Shown here: positions 55,343 through 64,000 of the stretch, piece after piece
Numbering within the stretch: the first letter of the stretch is position 1
How the letters are laid out: each line of letters starts with the position of its first letter
DNA from: Pipra filicauda
Taxonomy: Eukaryota > Chordata > Aves > Passeriformes > Pipridae
Length of the DNA: 64,000 nt
Reading direction: 5' to 3'
NCBI RefSeq assembly: GCF_003945595.2
Contig: NW_024104903.1
Span: 60,219 to 124,218, forward strand
Notes under the pieces: model-generated
Database searches by the model: none
What the model was told of the DNA's origin: nothing
The model's input: the letters and a program-made list of their open reading frames with translations, nothing else
Translations under genes and position numbers: made by a program

Positions 55343-58300
55343 GTAAGTTCCTACTCTGATTTACCCAAATCCCACCAGGATATTCAGCAGGATGGGGTAG
55401 GATGTGTCCCCTTCCCCCCGAAATTCAGGCCTCCTGCTTGGAGCAGTTTTCAGCCCAAAAGAAAAAAAATCTATCTTTGGAATATTTCCAGCCTGTCAGA
55501 TGTTCAGGATCACGATGGTGTCACTGGGATTGTTGGTTCAGGCTCTTTAGGAAGTGTTACAAGGCAGGGTGTGATTATGCCATGTCATCTCTTTAATGCA
55601 AATTCCAGCTCTCACTTTTTTACAGGTCCTTGCTCAATATCACTCCTTTTTATTTATTTTTTTAACATTATTTTTAACTTGGAGGATCTTTTTTTTCTTA
55701 ATACTTAACCCTGAAAGTTGCCAGCCAGTTTAATGCAATGTGGGTGGAATTCCTCTAAAAATATGTTCCCTGTGGGATTTATCAAGTTTTAGCCACTAGA
55801 AGTGGGAAAGAGGGGCTGGGACAAAGCTGGTGGCCCATGTGCTGCAGGGTTGGTGTTTGTCATAGGATGGTTTGGGTTGGAAGGGAGCTTAAAGATCATG
55901 GAATTCTCACCTCTGCCATGGGCAGGGACACCTTCCACTAACCCAGGTTACTCCAACCTGGCTTTGAACACTTTCAGGGATGGGGCAGCCACAGCTTCTC
56001 TGGGCAACCTGTGCCAGGGCCTCTCCACCCTCACAGGGAACAATTTCTTCCCAAAATTCCATCTAACTCGAGCCCTCTCCCCCCCCTTGTCCTATTATTG
56101 TGTCTTTGTTTAGAGCTCTGTTTATTAACACACTGAAGTAAAGAAAATTCCATCAAGCCACCACAAAAACAACCAAGTGTGAAGTATTTTGGGGTCTTTC
56201 CCCATTTTTTGGAGGATTTGGGAGTTTGTCACTGTAAGGAGTGACCCCACCATCCTAGATGTTCCAGAGAACTGTGGCTGCCCCATTCCTGGAAGGGTTC
56301 AAGGCCAGGTTGGAGCAAGCTGGGATAGTGGGAGATGTCCCTGCCCATGATGGGAGTTGGAACTGGAAGATCTTTAAGATCCCTTCCAACCCAAACCATC
56401 CTGTGATTCTATTCTGTGATTCCAAGATCCTCCCTCATCCTTTCTATCCCTTTTATTCTACCTGCCTACTCACTGGAGGGGATAGACTTGGAGCAGGAGG
56501 TGTGTGGACAACAGCAGCCTGATATTTGGGATGATCTGTCTGGGATGTGGAGGTGGGGAACAAGCCCCATGAATCCAGGGATGCCATGGAAACCTTCCCT
56601 CTCTGTTTCCATTAGTGGGATTCAGTTGTTTCTCCTCCATCGCCAGCTCCACGAAGCCAAGTGTGGAATGACATTTAGGACACTGGTGTTTTAATCCCCT
56701 AGAAAGCAGGGAATCCCCTCATCCTGGGAAGATCTAGATGAGCAGTGATTCCATAACCTCTAAGGGTGGAATGTGGCTGCCCAGAGGGAAGGACACCCTG
56801 GAATACATTCCCTATCCCTTGTTTCCGCTACCACAACGACTTCTTGCTCCTTCTGCTGATCCCAAAATCTTCTTTGGTGTTCTCCTGGATGACCAAGGAA
56901 AGTCCTGTGCAAGAGCTGGGACTATTAATTGGGATATTCCCAAACCCAGGTGTGATTTTATTCGTGTCTGGATGGGACATGGAGCTCTGTCAGGATTTTC
57001 TTTCAATTTCTATTTCTTAATTTATTTTTAATTTTCTACTTCGTTTTCCTTCCTAAATCCTGGGACCTGCAAGGGGCAGATTCAGCAGAGGAGGAACAGG
57101 TGCTTTGTTTGGTTTTCTTTTCAGAGAGCAACACAAATGCTGTGGTTTGGATTTGCAAAATCTCCTGAAACCTGAGACCGGTGACGATTCTTCCCCCTCC
57201 AAAGATGTGTTTGACAACTGTCAGACGTAGGATTAAAGCAAACAAAACATTATAAAGTTTGCTCTGAATAAAAGCAAGAAAATTCCCTGGTCTGTTTAGA
57301 AAAGGGCTTTTTCTTTTTCTGGCTTATTAGTTGATCTCTATTTTCACAAGGTGACTTTCTGACATCCTGTTGTGGGTGTGCCGGGATGAACTGAATCCTT
57401 GCTCTTTTTCCAGTGGGATTTACAGGAGTTTCAGCAGGAATGTCACATAGATAAGGTGACAACTACCTTCCAGACCAAAGAGGGGCTGCTGGGCTGTACC
57501 AAGTACGTTGCTGTGATTTTAAGACAAATTCAGGTTTCTCTAAGGGGGTGGAAAAGAGGATCTGGAGTAGAGGACCCACATCAAGTGTTTGGTTCCTCAG
57601 GAAAACCTGCAGAATGCCCTGAAAATCTTATCCTGAAATATCTTTCTTGTTGATGGGAAACACCAGACACTATTTTGGCTCGACACCTTAAGCTTGGAGT
57701 GCTCTGTGTCACAACAATTTGGGCTCTTCAGTGTTTTTATCTAAAATTTCTCCCTCTCAGAAGATTTTGGACAAGGAAAGACTTGGGCTGTGGTTATTTT
57801 GTGTGTCTGGGAGCTGAGAGGAACCTGCAGCTGGAAAGGGCCTTTGCAGCTCAACAGGGAGCTGATGAGGAACATCCATAAACTGGTGAGGAACAAAGCA
57901 GGGTCGGATTTGGAGTCCTGAGTACCAAATTTTGTTTCTATGGCCTCCGTGTGGAGCAGAAGATGTCCCCATAGAATCCATCAAGGTGGTTGTTTTCGTG
58001 TTTTATTCTTCCCTGTGAGGGTGGTGAGGCCCTGGTACAAGCTGTCCAGAGAATTTGTGGCTGCCTCATCCCTGGAAGTGTCCAAGGACAGGTTGAAGCA
58101 ACATGAAGAATGAAGACCATCTCGTTCCAACCCCTTGCCATGGGCAGGGACACCTTCCACTAGACCAGGTTGCTCCAAGCCCCATCCAACCTGGCCTTAA
58201 AGTGAAAAGCTGATTTGAAATCTCTTACTCGCTGGAAAAAAACATGGAGCACTGGGAAGACAACAGGACCAGGCCATAAATTTGGGCCAAGGGAATGTCT

Positions 58301-61246
58301 CAGGTTCATTATCCTCAGGGTTCAAGGAGGATGGTGCAGGGAGAAACTCCTCTGCTCTGGGCCAACCCTCTCCACGTGTGCTTGCAACTCCTGACTCCTT
58401 TGCTTCCCAAACACCTTTCCCATCCCCATTCCTGCTGCCTCAGGTGCCTGCAGGTTTGTCCTGTGCCTCAGGCCAGTGGCATGTTTGTAAATCCTCCTGG
58501 AAGGTGTGATGAACAATTTGGAATGTGGGATTGCCAAAACTGGCCAAGAAGAGCCTTTCCTGGCTATTCCAGTAGCCCTCCCAACACACACTTTTAGTGA
58601 GAAAGGAGGGACGTGCCATGGGCAGGGACACCTTCCGCTAGACTAAGTTGCTTCAAGGCCCATCCAACCTGGAATACCTTCAGGGATGTGGAGTCCACAA
58701 CCTCTTTGGACAACCTGTTCCAAGATTCTCATGGACCTGCTGTTGAGGTATGGGCTGGGTGAGCAGACAGGGCTTGAAAACTAAATGTCGAGGCCTGGAG
58801 ATCAGTGACACAAAGTCTACTTAAAGACCAGTAACTGGAGATCAGAGATCAAAACTGGCTCCAGCCCCATCCAACATCCTCATCAATGATCTGGATGAAG
58901 GGGCAGAGCACCCTCAGCAAGTCTGTGGATGACACAAACCTGGGAGGAGTGGTTGACACCTGGGGGGGTCGTGATCCCATCCAGAGGGACCTTGGCAGGT
59001 TGGAGAAATGGGTGAAGGGAACCTCATGACATCCTGGGTAGCATTAAAAGAAGTATCAGTCGAGGTGGATGATCCTTCCCTTCTACTCAACACCTGGAGC
59101 CCCGTGCCCTGTTCTGGGCTCCCCCAAGTACAAATCACATGGACACACTGGAGAGAGTCCAAGGAAGGGCCACGAGGAAAAACAGGGATGGTTCAGCCTG
59201 GAGAAGAGAAGCCTCAAAGAGAGAATCTCAGAAATGTCTATAAATCCCTGGAGGGAGGGGACAAAGAGACTCTTCCCAGTGGTTCCCAGTGCCAGGACTG
59301 CAGGCAATGGACACAAACTGGGGTGCAGGAGGTTCCCTTGGAACACCAGGAAACACTTTTGGACCAGGAGGGGGACTGAGAGCTGGCACAGGTTGCCCGG
59401 GGAGGTTGGGGAATCTCCATCCTTGGAGAAATTAGGACTCAATCTGTACACATTCCCGGACAAGAGGTTTTAGGTGGTCCTGCTTGAGGAGGGGGACTGG
59501 AGCAGATGAGCTCCAGATGACTCTGGTCATCCTGATTGATCTGGGGGGGCCCAGATTGATCCAAGGGGCCTGGATTGATCCAGTGGATCTCAGACTGATC
59601 CAGGGGGGGCCCATATTGATCCAGGTGTCCCAGATCGATCTGGATGTCTTGGGTTGATCCCAGGGATTCTGCATTGTTCCAGGGGTCCTGGATTGATCGG
59701 GGGGGTCCTGATTGATCTGGGTGGTCTCAGATTGATCCAAAAGATCCCAATTGATCCGGGGAGCTTCGACCACCAGTCTACTGTATTTCCCATTCCCACT
59801 GGCACAGACACATTTTACCCTTCCATTTCCATTTTCAACATGAGGATTTGGGAACATCCCTCCCCAGGGAGGGGCACAGACCAGCTCTGGTGTTCCACAC
59901 TGGAGTCCAAGCTTGTGTTTTCCCTCCTCCCAGCTGTCACCTTGCAGTGCTACACATGCAGGAGCGAGACCCCTGTGGAGAGGTGTGTGACCGTCGAGAA
60001 CTGCTCGGAGACCGAGAACATGTGCAAGACCACCATGTATTCCCTGGAGGAGGGTAAGGACAACGACCCCTTTATCCCTACTTTCGACATGAATCCTGAA
60101 GGAGGGTAAGGACAATGGCTTCTTCATCCACACTTTTAACAAGAATCAGTGTTTCTACAGTGAAACTGCTGGTGTGGAGAGCAAGTCCTTTTTTCACTTA
60201 AATGTGGGAAAGAGCTCCTGTGGGGCAGAGTCTCCTGCTGCTGCTGCTGAAAGCAGTGTTTGTGTGAGTAAATATTTAAGGTTCTCAAGTTCCCAGTTAA
60301 TGGTGAGCATGTTTAGAAATGAGAGTTTAATTTTTTCCATGGTTGTGTAGTGATAGGACAACAGGGAATGGCTTAAACTTAAAGAGGGTAAGTTTAGGTT
60401 GGGTATTAGGGAGAAATCCTTCCCTGTGGAGGTGGGGAGGCCCTGGCACAGGTTACCCAGAGAAGCTGTGGATGCCCCATCCCTGGAAGTGTCCAAGGAT
60501 GGGTTGGACAGGGCTTGGAGCAGCCTGGGATAGTGGAAGGTGTCCCTGCCCATGGAGGATCTTTAAGTTCCTTCCCAACCCAAACCGCTCTGTAGTTTTA
60601 TGACACCAACTTCTGGTCACCTGAAGGTGAAAGAGGAATGCCCTGAAGTTCTTTGTAGCTCTCAAAGAGGCTTTGCCAACCTGACTGGTGACCCTGAAGG
60701 TTCTGGAGATGGAGGTTCTCCCTTTGGAAGGTCCTGCTGACGAGTCCCTGGTCACACTTGGAGAGGTAGGAGATGGTGAGGAGAGTCCAAGGAGAGGCAG
60801 AAAAAGTGGCTAATGCACTTTTTTCAGGGTAATGCTCATCCAGGCAGGACAAAGAGCTCAGTGGTCACTCGGGGAGCTGCTTCCCATATTCCTGGTAGGA
60901 ATCACATTGTGTTTGAACCAGAACTAAGACTTTGGTAGTGAAGGTAGGAAGAAGAAGCATTTCACTAGGGACAAGGAGAGCTCTCCTTCATTTCCCCCAG
61001 CCCTAAACATCCCTTCTGTCTCTCTTTGTGTCAGTTTATCCCTTCACTGGAGTCTCCACTGTCACCAAGATGTGCTCATCCGTGTGTGTCCCGTCGGACG
61101 TGGACGGGATCGGGATGACCCGCCCCGTGTCCTGCTGCTACTCCGACCTGTGCAACGCGGATGGTGCCACAAGCCTGAGGATCAGCCTGGTGCCAGTGGG
61201 GCTGCTGGCAAGTTCCCTGTGTGTCTTCTTCTGGACTAGACCCTGA
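55291..61246 (+). CDS. LYPD2: LYPD2, LY6/PLAUR domain-containing protein 2, complete (127 aa)
   Basis: Exons 55291-55342, 59934-60053 and 61035-61246 join in phase 1 to encode 127 residues, close to the roughly 125 of the mammalian protein. Residues 1-17 are a signal peptide (MKVFLSLLLTAFICTEF). The domain contains LQCYTC, RCVTVENCSETENMCKTTMY, VYPFTG and STVTKMC. The diagnostic segment PSDVDGIG.TRPVSCC, then DLCNADGA, is shared almost word for word with mammalian LYPD2 as I remember it. Cysteines are at about 23, 26, 35, 41, 48, 71, 75, 91, 92 and 97. The C-terminus is hydrophobic, consistent with a GPI signal. Mammalian LYPD2 is a little-studied epithelial surface protein in the same Ly6 cluster as LY6E, supporting conserved synteny. 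Exon 2's donor has been duplicated 52 bp downstream. Confidence 0.94.
55860..56455. repeat. Right arm of inverted repeat, in LYPD2 intron 1
   Basis: Reverse complement of 52926-53545, including the non-CR1 core (AACAACCAAGTGTGAAGTAT). The arms share about 600 bp and enclose a 2.3-kb spacer that contains LYPD2 exon 1 and its promoter. Confidence 0.85.
58000..58200. mobile_element. Two CR1 tails meeting head to head
   Basis: 58000-58110 is a forward fragment (TCTTCCCTGTGAGGGTGGTG, CATCCCTGGAAGTGTCCAAG). 58110-58200 is reversed (CCATGGGCAGGGACACC). Confidence 0.8.
58190..58640. repeat. Inverted third copy of the 54-kb block in LYPD2 intron 1
   Basis: Reverse complement of 53975-54440, including the middle part missing from copy 2 (CCAAACACCTTTCCCATCCC). 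It therefore derives from the full-length version. Confidence 0.88.
58612..58735 (-). mobile_element. Reversed CR1 tail fragment
   Basis: CCATGGGCAGGGACACCTTC, TTCAGGGATGTGGAGTCCAC. It lies directly after the inverted block. Confidence 0.8.
58735..59510 (+). mobile_element. CR1 LINE with decayed ORF2 end
   Basis: CATCAATGATCTGGATGAAG, TCTGTGGATGACACAAACCT and GACCTTGGCAGGTTGGAGAA match the CR1 RT C-terminal region, then CACAGGTTGCCCGGGGAGGT and GGTGGTCCTGCTTGAGG mark its end. Confidence 0.88.
59529..59762. repeat. About 20-bp GATTGATCC minisatellite
   Basis: Some 12 imperfect units of CCTGGATTGATCCAGGGGG, with ATCGAT variants, just past a CR1 end and about 170 bp before exon 2 of LYPD2. Confidence 0.88.
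59934..60053 (+). CDS. LYPD2: Exon 2 of LYPD2
   Basis: The acceptor is TTTTCCCTCCTCCCAG and the donor GTAAGG at 60054. It is 120 bp and encodes AVTLQCYTC to SLEE, cysteines 1-5. Confidence 0.94.
60047..60150. repeat. 52-bp tandem duplication containing the LYPD2 exon 2 donor
   Basis: GGAGGGTAAGGACAA occurs at the true donor and again 52 bp later (second GT at 60106-60107). The following about 35 bp match imperfectly. Confidence 0.8.
60054..61034 (+). other. Intron 2 of LYPD2
   Basis: A 981-bp intron with a forward CR1 (60345-60605). Confidence 0.88.
60345..60605 (+). mobile_element. CR1 3' end in LYPD2 intron 2
   Basis: GTGATAGGACAACAGGGAAT, TTTAGGTTGGGTATTAGGGA through CCAACCCAAACCGCTCTG. 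Confidence 0.92.
61035..61246 (+). CDS. LYPD2: Exon 3 of LYPD2
   Basis: The acceptor is TCTCTTTGTGTCAG. It encodes VYPFTGVSTVTKMC to the stop TGA at 61244-61246. It is 212 bp, one codon longer than in LY6E. Confidence 0.95.
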
Positions 61247-61792
61247 GGAGCTGATGGGAAGTTCTTTCACTCTGGAGAACCCAATGAAGAAGAGGAGAAA
61301 CCCCCACCAGCCCAGCTTTCCCTTCGGATGCTTCATGAACAACCTCCAATTCCAACCTTCAAAAATCCGTTCTTTTTTTTAATTATTATTATTATTATCC
61401 ACCCCTTTCCCACGATTAACAGAAGAGCAAAAACTCAGGAAGTCCCAACACAGTTTTTTAATTTTAATTTTTCAACCGCTCCCACAAAACCGGCTGTGGA
61501 GTTTTGTTGCTCTGCTGGGCTGGTTGGTTTGGAACTGAAAAATTCCGCTGTGTGAAGTATATTTAAGGCAAAAAGAAATATTATAAGAGCCTTTCATGGC
61601 TCCTTAGAGCAGGTCTTTTCCACCCCAAAGCTTTGGGCTGAGTCTTTGTTCTCTCTAGGTCTTCTTTGTACCCAAGAAATTAAGGAGACCCTTCTCTGTG
61701 TCCAAAATATGAGGCAGGAGATTCAACTTCCCAGGCCAATGATCTGATCCAGGGAGGCCGAAATCTCTCGTTTTCTGTACCCCTTCGAGCAG

Positions 61793-61798
61793 AATAAA
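61793..61798 (+). terminator. LYPD2: Poly(A) signal of LYPD2
   Basis: AATAAA is 547 bp after the stop, followed by GTTGTGTTGAAAGTGT, a GT-rich downstream element. The 3' UTR contains a T-run and an (ATT)5 repeat at about 61372-61397. Confidence 0.7.
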
Positions 61799-62276
61799 AA
61801 GAATGTTGTGTTGAAAGTGTATTGATCCCATTTAATTGTGTTATTTTCTGCCCAAACCCCAGTTCCAGCTTTCAGGATTGTTTATACAGGGAGATGAGTG
61901 AGGTTTTGTGGTCGGTCTTGTAGGAGATTTCCAGGACATTTCCAGTTATCCCTCATTGGCAGTGGCCTTCCATGAACATTTCTTCCACCAACATTTCTTC
62001 CACCAATTCCACTGGAACAAAACTGTCTTGACTTGGAATTTTGGGTGATTTGAGTGATGATTCTGGCCTGAATTTGGAATTAAGTGTAATTTTCCCCCTT
62101 TATTTTAATCCTCCAGAGCATCACCTGAATTCCTTGTGTGTTGGCCAAAGCTCCCACATTTTGCTCCATCCTGACCTGGTTCTGCGTTTTCCTATAATCC
62201 CCTTTTTCAAGTTTCAGCAAAAATATTTGCCTTCAGTTATCATTCTGCTTGTGATATTTATAACAATCAATAAAGT

Positions 62277-62365
62277 TGTGATTTAAATGGGATGTGATTT
62301 AAATGGGACGTGATTTAAATGGGATGTGATTTAATGGGATGTGATTTAACCGGGATGTGATTTAG
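62277..62365. repeat. 17-bp TGTGATTTAAATGGGA unit, five to six copies
   Basis: GTGATTTAAATGGGATGTGA repeats with one-base variants, the last units shortened. Confidence 0.9.
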
Positions 62366-63179
62366 AAGCTCTATGGTGTGAAATACAGAAGGCTTCCAAG
62401 AGAGGTGGTTCAATTCTCATCTTTGGAAGTTTTCATGGCTCAGGTGGATGAAGTCCTGAGGAAACTTGGGAACTTCGATCAGGAATTTGGATTGGAAGCC
62501 TCCTGAGGTCACACTTCCAACCTGGGCTCCCTACAGTCCCACCCTGAGGTCACCAAAACACAAACACCAAATATTTCCAAGCATTCTCCAAAGTCTGGGA
62601 GATCTTCCTACCATGATTTTCACCTCTCCTGCTTTGCTTCCCGTTGCCAAAGCGAGACCAAATTTGGAACGAGGTGCAATTCCAGATCCAAGCAGAGCTC
62701 CCAGGTTGCTCAAATATAATTCCTTTGCTGGAAGAACATCGTGTACTTGGTCATGGTGCTGCCCTGGCATGGAGAGGGCTGGATCAACCACATTCCTGGC
62801 TCTGGAAGGGCTTTTGGAATGAGTTGAAGGCTTAATTAGCTGGCAGTGGGAGTTTTGCAGTGTCCTCTACCCACGAGCCATGGCCAGAGCTCCATTCCCA
62901 GAGGCAGTTCTGGATTTCTCCTGCAAAAAGACAAATCCATGGAGGTTCTCCCTTTTAACCTGCCTGTTCTGGCAGAGCAGCCTCAGGTTTTGCTGGACCC
63001 CCAAGAGCAAAACACCACCACAGAGTCCCATTGCACATTGATTTTATTCCCACTCCCAGCCTTCACTGCACCTTTTGGGTTTAACTCCAATATTTCATTG
63101 AGGGCAGTTTAGTTCTCTTTCAAACCCTTCATCTCACAGTTTTCTTCAGATTCCTCATTCTCATAGATGAGACCACTCC

Positions 63180-63440
63180 TTGTCTACCCTTCCTACATCA
63201 TTTATATTAAATATGTTAAATGTCCACCCTCTATCTACCTTTCCTACATCATTTGTGTTATATGGCCCTGTGTCCACCCTCTATCCACCTTTCCTACATC
63301 ATTTATGTTAAATATGTTAAATGTCCACCCTCCATCCACCTTTCCTACATCATTTGTGTTATATGGCCCTGTGTCCACCCTCTATCTACCTTTCCTACAT
63401 CATTTATGTTATATGGACCTGTCCATATAACCTGTCCACC
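63180..63440. repeat. Tandem array of TCCACCCTCTATCTACCTTT units
   Basis: Four to five copies of CTACCTTTCCTACATCATTT followed by either GTGTTATATGGCCCTG or ATGTTAAATATGTTAAA, giving alternating unit types. Confidence 0.9.
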
Positions 63441-63837
63441 CTGGTAGCTCTTTTCCAAGCCCCAAATCCCTTCTCTAAATCCAGGTATCCCTCATGAACC
63501 CATGAGAACATGAACCCATTTGTACTCCAACAGAGGACCATCAGAAACCCTGATGGAACCTCATGGAGAAGGAAAAGTGTCCCAGATCCTCACCAGTCCC
63601 AGGACATGCTTGGAAGTGCCAAGATGTGAATTGGACACAATAAATTCCTTCTGAAATCTGAAGAAAAATAGAGTCTCCCTGAAAGCAAAGCTGGAGCCAA
63701 GATACATGGATAAGAATTTCCTCATCTGTGTATGAAGTCACTTGTGAAAAATTCTATTTTAACTTCTTACTCCAAAAATAAAATTCCAAAGAAAGCCCCG
63801 TTTATTTTTCACTGTTGAAAATGAAGCAATGGATGGA

Positions 63838-64000
63838 ATGAATCACAGAATGGTTTGAGGTGGAAGGGACCTGAAAGATCCTCTCATTTCACCTCCTGCC
63901 GTGGGCAGGGACACCTTCCACTGGCCCAGGTTGCTCCAAGCCCTGTCCAACCTGGCCTTGGACACTTCCAGGAATCCAGAGGCAGCCACAGCTTCTCTGG
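63838..64000 (-). mobile_element. CR1 3' end running off the window
   Basis: AATCACAGAATGGTTTGAGG, GGTGGAAGGGACCTGAAAG, CCTTCCACTGGCCCAGG. Truncated by the window edge. Confidence 0.9.

Larger units (their letters stand above)
55343..59933 (+). other. Intron 1 of LYPD2
   Basis: A 4.6-kb intron filled by inverted duplications, CR1 copies (58000-58200, 58612-59510) and a 20-bp minisatellite (59529-59762). The stretch 56460-57990 has no recognised repeat and no supported exon. Confidence 0.85.
61799..64000. other. Region downstream of LYPD2
   Basis: No gene is supported. Holds two tandem arrays and a CR1 running off the end. Confidence 0.55.

Noticed and set aside
1..64000. CRISPR arrays, bacterial operons or other prokaryotic features
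   Set aside because: Introns, CR1 LINEs and poly(A) signals show vertebrate DNA. The tandem arrays are minisatellites without unique spacers.

Overview
This window is vertebrate nuclear DNA and almost certainly from a bird. Its interspersed repeats are overwhelmingly 3' ends of CR1 LINEs in the avian form, and its clearest gene encodes a 126-residue protein that I recognise, from memory of the chicken protein, as LY6E. A tRNA-derived SINE with an RTE-type tail hints at a lineage that carried such retroposons (suboscine passerines are one possibility), but the order cannot be fixed from sequence alone.

The window holds a tandem cluster of five Ly6/uPAR-family (LU domain, three-finger fold) genes, all on the + strand. 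(1) A LY6E-like gene has exons 2 and 3 at 755-1836; its signal-peptide exon must lie left of the window. (2) A complete LY6E-like gene spans 6072-10891. (3) A more diverged Ly6 gene spans 16123-21679. (4) LY6E spans 31491-38235, starting in a CpG island with a consensus interferon-stimulated response element. (5) LYPD2 spans 55291-61246. Every gene has the same structure: a short signal-peptide exon, a middle exon of exactly 120 bp, and a last exon carrying the second half of the domain and the GPI-anchor signal. All introns are phase 1. Each mature domain has the ten Ly6 cysteines, ending in CC..(L)CN.

Promoter style differs along the cluster. Genes 2 and 3 share an identical TATA core about 50-60 bp before their ATG. 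LY6E has no TATA box and uses a GC-rich island with an ISRE and a G-tract. LYPD2 has only a weak TATA-like element.

Between genes the sequence is mainly CR1 debris and local tandem repeats. Notable items are a minisatellite after gene 1 (2.9-3.4 kb), a purine minisatellite in gene 2 intron 1, a duplicated block around gene 3 exon 1, a triplication at 23 kb, and a 17-copy repeat of branch-point-like motifs directly before the LY6E exon 3 acceptor. Further along are a 1-kb AT-rich tract holding a SINE with a perfect 10-bp target-site duplication (43.2-44.2 kb) and inverted and direct duplications around LYPD2 exon 1 (52.9-58.7 kb). No convincing protein-coding gene was found in 21.7-31.2 kb or 38.9-55.1 kb.
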